A stretch of 44,189 nt of DNA, taken from contig NZ_PZJU01000028.1 in assembly GCF_003206715.1 (NCBI RefSeq), positions 1-44,189 of the forward strand, written 5' to 3'. Positions 1 to 7,912 of the stretch are shown one piece after another. Both the position numbers and the translations under genes were made by a program. Origin of the DNA: Salinicola peritrichatus. Its GTDB lineage: Bacteria > Pseudomonadota > Gammaproteobacteria > Pseudomonadales > Halomonadaceae. Numbering within the stretch: the stretch's first letter is position 1; the number at the start of each line of letters is the position of its first letter. The notes under the pieces are model-generated. The model was not told the origin of the DNA and made no database searches. It worked only from the letters and a program-made list of their open reading frames with translations.

Positions 1-56
1 TGGGGCGGAGGCGTTTTTCTATTCTATAGCCATAGGACGCTTTCCTATTGCCGGAT

Positions 57-312
57 TCAGTCCTGCTCGCCGCCCGCGATTCCGCCGCCACTCATGAAAC
101 GCAACATCAGTTCCATCTGCGCCGTCAGCATCGGCATACCGGTATGAATCGCCTTGCCCCGGCTCCGGGCCAGTTTCAGCAGCTTCGTCATCTCGGGGGC
201 AATGACGCACTCCGCGACCAGATGACTGCTGCCGACGATAGCCTCTGTCTGGCATGGGGATGCCATCCTCCTCCCTCATCCCCAGGCGAGTGGCATTGAT
301 CGCAATGTCGAG
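57..312 (-). pseudogene. Degraded C-terminal fragment of a shikimate dehydrogenase (AroE) homologue
   Basis: Reading leftwards from just after the stop codon of the glycosidase gene, the same frame continues as LDIAINATRLGMREEDGIP. It then resumes in another frame around 257 as CQTEAIVGSSHLVAECVIAP and runs on through a segment containing HTGMPMLTAQMELMLRF to a stop at 57. The INAT-LGM motif, the VAE-VIAPE segment and the HTG-PML end are typical of the last 80 or so residues of AroE-type proteins. The first about 190 residues are absent and there is a one-base frameshift near 257, so no functional enzyme can be made. I infer a remnant left by a rearrangement that placed the glycosidase operon next to it. 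The family assignment is from remembered motifs. Confidence 0.72.
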
Positions 313-2259
313 TCATGTATCCGATGGCTCGCTGCCATTCCCTGCATCCCAAGGCTGGATATCGTCCGGTCCCACCAATGACATCGCCGCCATCAGCACA
401 CCCCAGGAGTAAAAGGTATCGGTATCCGGCTGGTCGGTGATCTCGCCCGTCTCGGCATGAAAGTTCTCGCCGCAGAGCCGTTCTTGCCAGCCAGACTGGA
501 ACAGTCGCCAGCTATTGTCGGCCAACGCCTGGGCGTGAGCGTGAAATCCGGCACGCTGGAGGCCACGTAGAGTCCAGAAGTTGAGCGTCGGCCAGACGCG
601 ACCGCGCCAGTAGACGTTGTCCCGATAGCTGGGATCGTCGCGAGCCACCGAGGGCAACCCGATCTCGCCGCCGAACTTCTCGGGCGGCAGCAGGTAATTG
701 TCGATCAGCGAGGCGGCCTGCGCCGCCGTCGCGACACCGGCCACCAGTGGATAGAACGAGGTCGGCGCCAATTGGCGCACGAAGTCGCCACTACGCAGGC
801 GGTTGGCGAACACACCGCGTTCGGCATCCCAGAGCCGGTCGCGAATCCGCTCGACATGATCCGCATGGCGCACCCGTAACCGAGCCGCAGTATCGACGTC
901 TCCCAGCAGACCCGCCATCTCGATCAGCATTTCGTTGTCCAGCGCCAGCAGGCTGTTGGCGCCGACATCGAATGCCTGCAGCAACCCGGTCTCCGAATCG
1001 AAGGGCGCGTCGTCGTGGACCGGGCTGTTGTCCATCGCCGATTCGTTCTTGGCGCCCAGCTTGGTACCACGGTACAACCCTCGCCCCACTCCCGGGGTGG
1101 TGCCATAGGCGACCAGCCCCGCGCCGCCCAGTTCGCGTTCGCGCCACCACCAGTCGAAATTGGCCAACAGCTTGGGAAAAGCCCAGCGGATCAAGGATTC
1201 GTCGCCGCTGCGCTGATAGAGATTCCACACCACGTAGCCGAGAATCGGCAATTGAGTGCGGTCGATCCAGGCGTCGTTGCCGGTCACCAGACAGGGGAAG
1301 TTGCCTGCCTCGGTCTGGAAGGCGAAGATCGCCGCCAGGTTGTCCCTGGCACCCTGGAGGTCGATATGCCCCCATAGCCAGGCATTGAAGGCGACGTCGT
1401 CGAGCCAGATGCCGAAGCCACTGAATTTGCGCGCGCTCCAGAAGCGAGTGAGTCCGGTATAAGGCCGCCGATTGATGGCGTCGTAGACATGGTTCCAGCG
1501 CATCACGTCGTTGATCGCCTGCAGCGCCTGTTGCGGACTGCCGGCCGGGTGTTCGTCCGCCAGCGTCCAGTCGTCCCGGGTCAGTTCAGGCGTTTCGATC
1601 TCGCCCAGGCGGCAGACGATGCGCTGTCGGGGTGCCTCCTCGAGATTGAAACGCAACGCCGCGCAGGTGCCGCTCGTTCCCCGAGAGCCGAGATAGAAAT
1701 AGCCCTTGTCGACGAACTCGTCGCAGAGCGCGTCGAGGTGGGCATGAAAGGTGGTCAACAGCGGCGCGTTGGCCGCCCTGATCCAAAGCTCGGCTGATTC
1801 AGCGACCTGAACAGCGGCCCGCAGCTCGCCTGACTCAGCGGCCCGAAGCTCGCCTGATTCAGCGGCCCGAAGCTCGCCTGACTCGGCGGCCCGCAGCTCG
1901 CCGCCCGCCTCGTCGAAACGCCAGCCATCGCCACCGCTCGCCACCAGAACGACCCAGAAGCGTAGCCCCCACTCGCCGGTGCGGCGCGTTCGCCACTCGA
2001 TCTCCACGCCATCGCTGTCGAATCGGAATCTCCAATCGAGCACGGTGCCGTGGAACTCGCTGCGCAGCCGCGCTTCCCGGCCATCCATAGAGCGCAGGCC
2101 CAGCCGAGTTTCTCTTGGCGCCAACAACGATACGGCATTGGCACTGGCCGCGTAGAGCACTGGCGTCAGACGGATGCCGAGTTCCGGATGCATCAGTTCC
2201 GCCGGGCGATCCGGACTCCAGGTGCCCCAGCCGAGTCGCCGTCGTCGTGGCTCGTTCAT
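313..2259 (-). CDS. GH63-like (MGH1-type) (alpha/alpha)6 glycoside hydrolase
   Basis: A 648-residue protein with no signal peptide, so probably cytoplasmic. The C-terminal 400 residues resemble the mannosylglycerate hydrolase / GH63 group: ESAMDNSP, YWRGRVWPTLNFW and GENFHAETG segments match the conserved acidic and substrate-contacting stretches of that fold. The N-terminal 200 residues form a beta-rich domain interrupted by an octapeptide repeat (GELRAAES, about four copies). Last gene of the minus-strand ABC operon; its ATG overlaps the ATPase stop codon as ATGA. The partners suggest it acts on an imported glycoside. The substrate cannot be read from sequence; trehalase, glucosylglycerate and mannosylglycerate hydrolases are all possible relatives. 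Confidence 0.8.
   Translation of the reverse strand: MNEPRRRRLGWGTWSPDRPAELMHPELGIRLTPVLYAASANAVSLLAPRETRLGLRSMDGREARLRSEFHGTVLDWRFRFDSDGVEIEWRTRRTGEWGLRFWVVLVASGGDGWRFDEAGGELRAAESGELRAAESGELRAAESGELRAAVQVAESAELWIRAANAPLLTTFHAHLDALCDEFVDKGYFYLGSRGTSGTCAALRFNLEEAPRQRIVCRLGEIETPELTRDDWTLADEHPAGSPQQALQAINDVMRWNHVYDAINRRPYTGLTRFWSARKFSGFGIWLDDVAFNAWLWGHIDLQGARDNLAAIFAFQTEAGNFPCLVTGNDAWIDRTQLPILGYVVWNLYQRSGDESLIRWAFPKLLANFDWWWRERELGGAGLVAYGTTPGVGRGLYRGTKLGAKNESAMDNSPVHDDAPFDSETGLLQAFDVGANSLLALDNEMLIEMAGLLGDVDTAARLRVRHADHVERIRDRLWDAERGVFANRLRSGDFVRQLAPTSFYPLVAGVATAAQAASLIDNYLLPPEKFGGEIGLPSVARDDPSYRDNVYWRGRVWPTLNFWTLRGLQRAGFHAHAQALADNSWRLFQSGWQERLCGENFHAETGEITDQPDTDTFYSWGVLMAAMSLVGPDDIQPWDAGNGSEPSDT
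1813..1905 (-). repeat. 24-bp in-frame tandem repeat, about 3.8 copies
   Basis: Units start at 1813, 1837, 1861 and 1885, each 24 bp and nearly identical, with single changes such as C/A and C/T; a more diverged copy lies just to the left (about 1790-1812). The repeat lies inside the glycosidase gene and encodes the octapeptide GELRAAES. The period is a multiple of three, so copy-number changes keep the frame. Confidence 0.93.
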
Positions 2260-3311
2260 GCCTCGACCGGGATGGTATCCGCCGCGCGCCAGGCCAGGCG
2301 TACCCGTTGGCCGGGCTGGAGATCGGCCGCCGCGCGGTTCTGGGCAAAGACTCGCAGGCTGACATCTCCGCGACGCAGTAGGTAGTTCAGGCTGTTGCCG
2401 GCGAAGATGATCTCTTCGAGCTCGGCCTCGAGGACATTGCTGTCGCTGGAAATCGCGGCATCCGCTGCAACGATCGCGATCTTCTCCGGGCGTACCGCAC
2501 AGGTGACCGGCCCCGTCCTTGCCAGCGGCTCCAGGGTTCTCAAGCGGGCGCCATCGGCAAGCGCCAACTCGCCATCGTCGGCGCTGCCGTCGAACAGGTT
2601 GGCATCACCGAGGAACGTCGCCGCGAAGGCGGTCGCCGGACGCTCGTAGAGTTCGCGCGGCGTCCCTTCCTGGAGCAGCTTGCCATCCTTGAGTACCCCG
2701 ACCTTGTCGCTCAACGTCAGCGCCTCTTCCTGGTCGTGGGTGACGAAGATCGTGGTGATGCCGACCTCGCGCTGGATACGTTTCAACTCGACCTGCATGC
2801 CGAGACGCAGCGCCTTGTCGAGGGCGCTGAGCGGCTCGTCGAGCAGCAACACCCGGGGGCGGAAGACGATCGCGCGGGCCAACGCCACGCGCTGCCGCTG
2901 ACCGCCGGAGAGTTGATGCGGCTTGCGGTCGTCGTAACCGGACAGTCTCACCAGCTCCAACGCCTCACCGACGCGCGCCTCGATCTCGCGTTTGGGGGTG
3001 TTGCGCACCATCAGTCCGAAGGCCACGTTGTCGAACACGCTCATGTTGGGGAACAGTGCGTAATTCTGAAACATCATGCCGATGTTGCGCTTCTCCACCG
3101 GCAGCGATTCGACCGCCTCGCCGCCGATCAGAATCTCGCCGCTATCGGGAAAGCTGAACCCGGCGATCTGGCGCAGCAGCGTGGTCTTGCCACTACCGGA
3201 GGGCCCCAACAAGGCATAAAAACCACCATCGGAGAACTCGATCGAGACGTCGCTCAGCGCCTGAAAGTCGCCGAAGGCCTTGTTGACATGGGATACGGTG
3301 ACGGATGCCAT
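2256..3311 (-). CDS. ABC transporter ATP-binding subunit, PotA/UgpC type
   Basis: A 351-residue ATPase. The start is the ATG at 3311 (protein begins MASVTVSHVNKAF), which overlaps the permease stop as ATGA; the frame stays open upstream but that stretch is the shadow of the permease. Walker A is GPSGSGKTT, the signature is LSGGQRQRVALARA, Walker B is VLLLDEPLSALD and the switch histidine lies in VTHDQEEAL. A C-terminal TOBE-like domain occupies about residues 240-350. It energises the importer formed with the two permeases and the binding protein of the same operon. Motifs make the role certain; the substrate is set by the binding protein. Confidence 0.95.
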   Translation of the reverse strand: MASVTVSHVNKAFGDFQALSDVSIEFSDGGFYALLGPSGSGKTTLLRQIAGFSFPDSGEILIGGEAVESLPVEKRNIGMMFQNYALFPNMSVFDNVAFGLMVRNTPKREIEARVGEALELVRLSGYDDRKPHQLSGGQRQRVALARAIVFRPRVLLLDEPLSALDKALRLGMQVELKRIQREVGITTIFVTHDQEEALTLSDKVGVLKDGKLLQEGTPRELYERPATAFAATFLGDANLFDGSADDGELALADGARLRTLEPLARTGPVTCAVRPEKIAIVAADAAISSDSNVLEAELEEIIFAGNSLNYLLRRGDVSLRVFAQNRAAADLQPGQRVRLAWRAADTIPVEA

Positions 3312-4096
3312 CAGCGATCGCCTCCAAAACGGTAGAAACGGGACACGATCACCAGCAACGTGATGGAGAAGGCGATCACGAGGGTGGAGATGGCGTTGAT
3401 CTCCGGCGTGAAGCCCTTCTTGATCGCGGTGTAGATCTCTACCGGCAGCGTGCTGACGCCGGGCACGGAGAGGAAGTACGAAATCACGAACTGATCGAAC
3501 GAGACCGCAAAGGCAAACAGCGCCCCGGCAATGAAACCCGGTGCCAGATAAGGCAAGGTCACATGGCGGACCACCTGCCACGGGCTGGCGCCCAGCGAGC
3601 GTGCGGCCGACTCCAGATCCGGGTCGAACCCCTTGATCCGCGCCGAGACGACGATGATCACGTAGGGCAAGGCCAGGGCCACGTGTCCCAGGATCATCGC
3701 GTGCAGCCCACGTCCGATGCCGCTCCAGAAGAAGAACATCAGCATCGCGGTGCCGGTGATCAGCCAGGGGATGGCGATCGGCGGAAACAGCGCCGCCTGC
3801 AGCACTTTCTTGAAGCGGAAATCATAACGGAAGAACGCGATCGATGCTGCCGTGCCTAGCACGCTGGCGATCGCCGTGGTCACCAGCGCCACCACAATGC
3901 TGTTGCGTGTCGCCTCCAGCAACCGAGCATTGGAGGCCAGTTTGACGTACCAGTCGAAGCTCCAGTCGATCGGCAACATGTAGAACTGCGAGGCGTTGAA
4001 CGACATCGCCGCCATCACCAGAATCGGTACATAGAGAAACGCCAGCACCAGACCGAGATAGACTCGCGCCAGCACGTTGATCGGCCGGGCCTTCAT
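3311..4096 (-). CDS. ABC transporter permease, PotC type
   Basis: A 261-residue inner-membrane protein with about six hydrophobic segments. The EAA loop reads ESAARSLGASPWQVVRHVTLP, the contact site for the ATPase. It overlaps both neighbours by four bases (upstream permease stop/ATG at 4093-4096, downstream ATPase at 3311), so the subunits are probably translationally coupled. Similar in length and layout to PotC/YdcV permeases of polyamine and iron importers. Confidence 0.93.
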   Translation of the reverse strand: MKARPINVLARVYLGLVLAFLYVPILVMAAMSFNASQFYMLPIDWSFDWYVKLASNARLLEATRNSIVVALVTTAIASVLGTAASIAFFRYDFRFKKVLQAALFPPIAIPWLITGTAMLMFFFWSGIGRGLHAMILGHVALALPYVIIVVSARIKGFDPDLESAARSLGASPWQVVRHVTLPYLAPGFIAGALFAFAVSFDQFVISYFLSVPGVSTLPVEIYTAIKKGFTPEINAISTLVIAFSITLLVIVSRFYRFGGDR

Positions 4097-4980
4097 GACG
4101 CCCTCCTCAGGATCGGCTGAAAGATGGCAAAGATGATCATCACGCAGGCCAGCAGTATGAACGACAGCGCCGCACCCAAAGGCCAGTTGAACACCGCCGT
4201 GAATTGGTCTTCGATCACGGTGCCGAGAAAGGTGCCTTCCCGACCACCGAGAATGCGTGGCTCCATGAACGAGCCGATCACCGGCACGAAGATCAGCACC
4301 GCGCCAGCGACGATGCCAGGCATCGATAGCGGCAGGATAATGCGCCGCAGCACCGTCAGCCGGCTGGCACCCATCGAGCGCGCGGCATCGATCAGATCGT
4401 CATCGATGGTCGACAATGAGATGTAGCAGGTGAGGATCATGTACGGCAGATAGGAGTGGACCAGGCCGATCACCACCGCTGCGTAGGTGAACATCAGATC
4501 GAGCGAGCCGAAACCGGGAATTAGCCAGTCGAGAAAGCGCTCCAGAATGCCATTGCCGCGCAATACCATGGTCCAGGAGAACACCCGGATCAGCGCGTTG
4601 CTCCAGAACGGGATGATCACCATCAGAAACAGCGCTTCGCGCCAGCGCCCCTTGATCGTCTTGGCCAGCACGTAGGCACAGGGAAACCCGATGACGAAGC
4701 ACCACAACGCCACTTCGAAACCCAGGCGCAGCGAACGCCACATCAGCGTACGGTAAAAGTCCTGCTGGAAGAAGGCGGCGTAGTTGGCCAGCGTGGCATG
4801 CCAGTCGCGCGCGGCCAACGGCACATCACTCAGGAAGCTGAAGTAGAACATCGCCGCCAGCGGCAGCAGCACGGTGACGACCAGCCACAGATAGGCCGGC
4901 CCCGTCAGCGCCAGAATGCTTCTGGCATTCGAGGGCCGACGATGGTTCATCGGCGCGGTCGTGGTGTCGGAAACGGCCAT
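4093..4980 (-). CDS. ABC transporter permease, PotB type
   Basis: A 295-residue permease. The first hydrophobic segment begins near residue 22 (ILALTGPAYLWLVVTVLLP), and five more follow. The EAA motif is DAARSMGASRLTVLRRIILP. It lies nine bases after the binding-protein gene and overlaps the next permease, so the order binding protein - permease - permease - ATPase is the standard layout of a Pot-family importer. An unrelated ABC role is unlikely; only the substrate is open. Confidence 0.93.
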   Translation of the reverse strand: MAVSDTTTAPMNHRRPSNARSILALTGPAYLWLVVTVLLPLAAMFYFSFLSDVPLAARDWHATLANYAAFFQQDFYRTLMWRSLRLGFEVALWCFVIGFPCAYVLAKTIKGRWREALFLMVIIPFWSNALIRVFSWTMVLRGNGILERFLDWLIPGFGSLDLMFTYAAVVIGLVHSYLPYMILTCYISLSTIDDDLIDAARSMGASRLTVLRRIILPLSMPGIVAGAVLIFVPVIGSFMEPRILGGREGTFLGTVIEDQFTAVFNWPLGAALSFILLACVMIIFAIFQPILRRAS

Positions 4981-4989
4981 CTCCCCGAA

Positions 4990-6051
4990 TCACTCCTGAT
5001 AGAAGGTCTTGGTTTCCTGCCACACCTCGAGCATCTTCTCGCGGGTCTCGTCGCTCATCGGCCCCATGAACGGCAGGCTCTTGACCTCCTTGAGCTGCGC
5101 GATCAACTGCTTGTTGAAGGCGCCTTCCGGCAATTGTTCCACTGCCTTTTCATTGGCGGAGATCGGTGCGCCCACCTCGGTATCCCACTGCACGTAGAAC
5201 TCGGGATCGATCATCCAGTCGATGAACTGCTTGGCGGCTTCGGGATGTGGCGCATCGGTCGGAATCGACAAGCCGTCGAGCCAGGCGATGGCGCCTTCAC
5301 GCGGCACCACGAACTCGATCGGCAAGCCGAAGTTCTGCTTCGAGCGCGCCGCGGAACCGCTCCAGTAGGTGGCGAGATCGAATTCGCCGGAAGACATGTA
5401 CTGGTTCCACTCGTTCTCGGAGTTCCAGAAGGTGCGGATCTGCGGTTTGAGGGCATGCAAGCGCTCGCGAATGACATCGTAATCGCTCGGATCGTTGATG
5501 TCCTGGCCAGTGGCCAGCGCGGCGAACTGACAGGATTCGACAGCGTCGTCGCGCCAACCGAGCCGCCCCGCGTGTGCGGGATTCCATAATTCCATGAGGG
5601 AGTCGGGCTTCTCGTCGAATGCGCCGGTATTGATGGCGAAAGAGGTCACCCCCCACAACCAGGCGATCCCGTAGAGTTTGCCGTCGTATTGAAGATTGGG
5701 ATTGTGGGCAAGACGTGCCTGAAGCCCTTCGCTGTGCGGGAAATCGGTCAGATCGAGGGGCTGAATCAGCCCCTCTTCGGCAGCCTGTTGGGTGTAGGCG
5801 GAGTTGATCAACACCACGTCGTAGGTACCGGGGTTGGTCCGCAACTTGGTCAGCATCTCCTGCTCGGAGTTGAAGTACTCGTGCTCGACGGTGTTGCCAG
5901 TGGCTGCCTCGAACTTCTCGAGCGACCAATCCTCGTCGGTCCCGTAGCCCTGCCAGTTGAGCACGCGAATCGTATCGGCGTGCGCCAGTCCGGTCATCGA
6001 GGCCATGCTCACGGCAAGCGTGAGAAAACGGATGCAGTCGTGCCCTTTCAT
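4990..6051 (-). CDS. Periplasmic solute-binding protein, PotD/PotF family
   Basis: A 353-residue protein. I choose the ATG at 6051 because it starts a clean signal peptide (MKGHDCIRF... cut after GLAHA, mature DTIRVLNWQGYG) and is preceded by AAAGGGG about seven bases upstream; an upstream in-frame ATG at 6150 would bury the signal. The mature protein begins with the NW-GY strand typical of PotD/PotF binding proteins and has family-like segments such as YDVVLINSAY and YGIAWLWGVTSFAINT. Known relatives bind putrescine, spermidine and other cationic solutes. The neighbours here (glycosidase, ADP-ribosylglycohydrolase family enzyme, sugar kinase) suggest a glycosylated, perhaps nitrogen-containing ligand instead. 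Confidence 0.92.
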   Translation of the reverse strand: MKGHDCIRFLTLAVSMASMTGLAHADTIRVLNWQGYGTDEDWSLEKFEAATGNTVEHEYFNSEQEMLTKLRTNPGTYDVVLINSAYTQQAAEEGLIQPLDLTDFPHSEGLQARLAHNPNLQYDGKLYGIAWLWGVTSFAINTGAFDEKPDSLMELWNPAHAGRLGWRDDAVESCQFAALATGQDINDPSDYDVIRERLHALKPQIRTFWNSENEWNQYMSSGEFDLATYWSGSAARSKQNFGLPIEFVVPREGAIAWLDGLSIPTDAPHPEAAKQFIDWMIDPEFYVQWDTEVGAPISANEKAVEQLPEGAFNKQLIAQLKEVKSLPFMGPMSDETREKMLEVWQETKTFYQE

Positions 6052-6165
6052 GGTAATGCCCCTTTCGTTGTCGAATTGTTCTTCGGCTGCTAGCAATTGC
6101 GTCATGTTGTCATCACCAACGCAAAGTACTTGATCGGCATTTCGCTTCACTGTACAAGACTAAAC
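6052..6165. promoter_or_regulatory. Divergent promoter region, ABC operon / GntR operon
   Basis: Only 114 bases separate the binding-protein gene from the GntR gene, so promoters for both operons and the likely GntR operator must lie here. The stretch around 6150-6160 contains TGTACA, which might be part of an operator. I see no convincing -35/-10 pair and do not assign one. Confidence 0.5.
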
Positions 6166-6873
6166 ATGCACAAACCTGTTCGATTTGACAAGAAGCAACG
6201 CGTCATCGACGAACTGACTCGGCGTATCCGCAGCGGTCGGTTGCGTCGCGGCAAACGGTTGCCTGGAGAACACCAGCTGGCCGAAGAGCTCGAGGTCAGC
6301 CGTGGCACGCTGCGCGAAGCACTGCTCGAACTCAAGCGGCAGCGCTATATCGCCACGCAAACCGGCGTTGGCTCCATTGTCACTTACGACGGAGTCGAGC
6401 TTGATCAACAAAGCGGCTGGGCCCGCGCACTGGCCGATAGCGGCGCCGGCCTTCAAGTCGAACTGCTGCGACTGGCGCCAGTTGCGGATGCCGAGTTGCA
6501 GGCCCGTCATGGCATCGACCGTTTCATCGCCGTGGACCGGCGACGATTCACCGGCGATGGCCAGTTCGTCTCGCTGGAGCGCTCTCGCGTGCCCGCCCTG
6601 CCCGCGCTCATCGATCTGCCTCAACGAGGCCTGCTCGACGATTCGCTGATGGCCACCCTCAATGCCGCGGGACTGCATTTCGAAGGTGGCGAGCAAAGCG
6701 TCGACATTGCCTATCTCGATGCCGAGGACGCGGCTTTGCTCGCCCGCGACGTAGGCACCCCCTTCCTGCGCTCGACGCGAACGACTTTCACTCAGGAAGG
6801 CGTATTGGTCGAGCACGTGGTGAGTCTGCTCGATCCCAACCATTTTCGCCTCCATCTACACTTTGGAACCTGA
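6166..6873 (+). CDS. GntR family (HutC subfamily) transcriptional regulator, YegW-like
   Basis: A 235-residue regulator. The start is placed at the ATG at 6166 (MHKPVRFDKKQRVID) because the winged helix then begins at the usual distance; the longer frame from 6097 adds an unlikely leader. Winged-helix DNA-binding domain in residues 10-75 (RIRSGRLRRGKRLPGEHQLA, VSRGTLREALLELKRQ), then a UTRA-type ligand domain to the end. It is divergent from the ABC operon and runs two bases before the ADP-ribosylglycohydrolase gene. The same trio (GntR, ADP-ribosylglycohydrolase, PfkB kinase) forms the yegW/yegU/yegV group of E. coli. Probably a local repressor induced by the imported compound or its product. 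No clear Shine-Dalgarno is visible. Confidence 0.9.
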   Translation: MHKPVRFDKKQRVIDELTRRIRSGRLRRGKRLPGEHQLAEELEVSRGTLREALLELKRQRYIATQTGVGSIVTYDGVELDQQSGWARALADSGAGLQVELLRLAPVADAELQARHGIDRFIAVDRRRFTGDGQFVSLERSRVPALPALIDLPQRGLLDDSLMATLNAAGLHFEGGEQSVDIAYLDAEDAALLARDVGTPFLRSTRTTFTQEGVLVEHVVSLLDPNHFRLHLHFGT

Positions 6874-6875
6874 CC

Positions 6876-7904
6876 ATGCCCGATGCCGCCGATACCGTCC
6901 ACCTGCTTCGCCAACGCGCGCTCGGCGCCTTTTACGGCCTAGCCCTGGGCGATGCGCTCGGCATGCCGACCCAATCGTTGAGCCGCGCGCAGATCGCGGC
7001 AACCTTTGGTGAAATCACCACGCTGGTCGACGCTCGCGCCGATCAACCGATCGCCCCCAACATGCCGGCGGGCAGCATCACCGACGATACCGAACAGGCT
7101 CTCCTGGTCGCGGATCTGTTGATCGACGGTCATGGCTCGATAGCGCCTCTGGAATTCGCGCGGCGCCTGATCGCGTGGGAGAACGACATGCGCGCGCGGG
7201 GCTCTCTCGACCTGCTCGGGCCATCGACCAAACGTGCCCTGGAACGCATCACCGCGGGCGTCCCGCCCGGGGAAGCCGGTCGTTTCGGCGCCACCAATGG
7301 CGCCGCCATGCGCATCGCCCCGGTAGGCATCGCATTCGACGTGTCGCGACCGCAAAGCTTTCTCGAGGCGGTCCATGGCGCCAGCAGCGTGACCCACAAT
7401 ACCAGCCTGGGGATTGCCGGAGCCGCAGCCGTGGCGGCGACGATTTCCGCCGGCGTCAACGGCGCCCCGCTGTCTCGGGCGCTCGATGTCGGCGTCGACT
7501 TCGCCGAGCGCGGCGAACGACTCGGTCACTGGTTCGCCGGCGCGCGTATCGCGCCGAAGATATGCTGGGCTCGATTGCTGTTGGAAGAGGCCAGCGACAG
7601 CGAAGCTATCACCTATCTCAACGATCTGGTCGGCACCTCGGTGCTGGCGCAGGAATCCATCGTGGCCGCGTTCGCCCTTGCCGAACTGGCTGGCGACGAT
7701 CCTCAGCGCGCTCTCTGCCTGGCCGCGAGTCTTGGCGGCGATACCGATACCATCGCCGCGATTCTCGGCGCCATGCTGGGAGCCTGTCACGGACTGGATG
7801 GCTTGCCTGACGAGTGGGTGGCCCAAGTCAGGCGCGTCAATCGACTGGATCTCGAGGCACGCGTCGAGGCACTGCTGGCACTGCGCGGGCGCGTCGAATC
7901 GTGA
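6876..7904 (+). CDS. ADP-ribosylglycohydrolase family protein, YegU-like
   Basis: A 342-residue enzyme of the DraG/ARH fold. Visible metal-site motifs are GLALGDALGMP near residues 20-30, SITDDTEQALL near 70 and GGDTDTIAAILGAMLGA near 287-303, which together hold the two Mg ions in characterised members. DraG and ARH proteins cleave N- or O-glycosidic bonds of ADP-ribose adducts; the yegU branch is uncharacterised as far as I know and sits with sugar kinases. Two bases after the GntR gene and overlapping a possible GTG start of the kinase, so one transcript. Likely role: hydrolysis of a glycosidic bond in the imported compound to release a sugar for the kinase. Confidence 0.9.
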   Translation: MPDAADTVHLLRQRALGAFYGLALGDALGMPTQSLSRAQIAATFGEITTLVDARADQPIAPNMPAGSITDDTEQALLVADLLIDGHGSIAPLEFARRLIAWENDMRARGSLDLLGPSTKRALERITAGVPPGEAGRFGATNGAAMRIAPVGIAFDVSRPQSFLEAVHGASSVTHNTSLGIAGAAAVAATISAGVNGAPLSRALDVGVDFAERGERLGHWFAGARIAPKICWARLLLEEASDSEAITYLNDLVGTSVLAQESIVAAFALAELAGDDPQRALCLAASLGGDTDTIAAILGAMLGACHGLDGLPDEWVAQVRRVNRLDLEARVEALLALRGRVES

Positions 7905-7912
7905 CATCCCCC

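Noticed and set aside
747-1388. Long plus-strand open frames antisense to the glycosidase
   Set aside because: Arginine- and proline-rich shadow of a high-G+C gene, with no domain or ribosome site; the minus-strand reading has clear GH63 motifs.
1813-1905. CRISPR-like spacing of repeats
   Set aside because: Units are contiguous 24-bp tandem copies with no spacers and lie inside a coding sequence.
2256-6051. Polyamine (spermidine/putrescine) importer as a firm call
   Set aside because: Family similarity alone suggests it, but the operon partners are a glycosidase, hydrolase and sugar kinase, so the substrate is left open.
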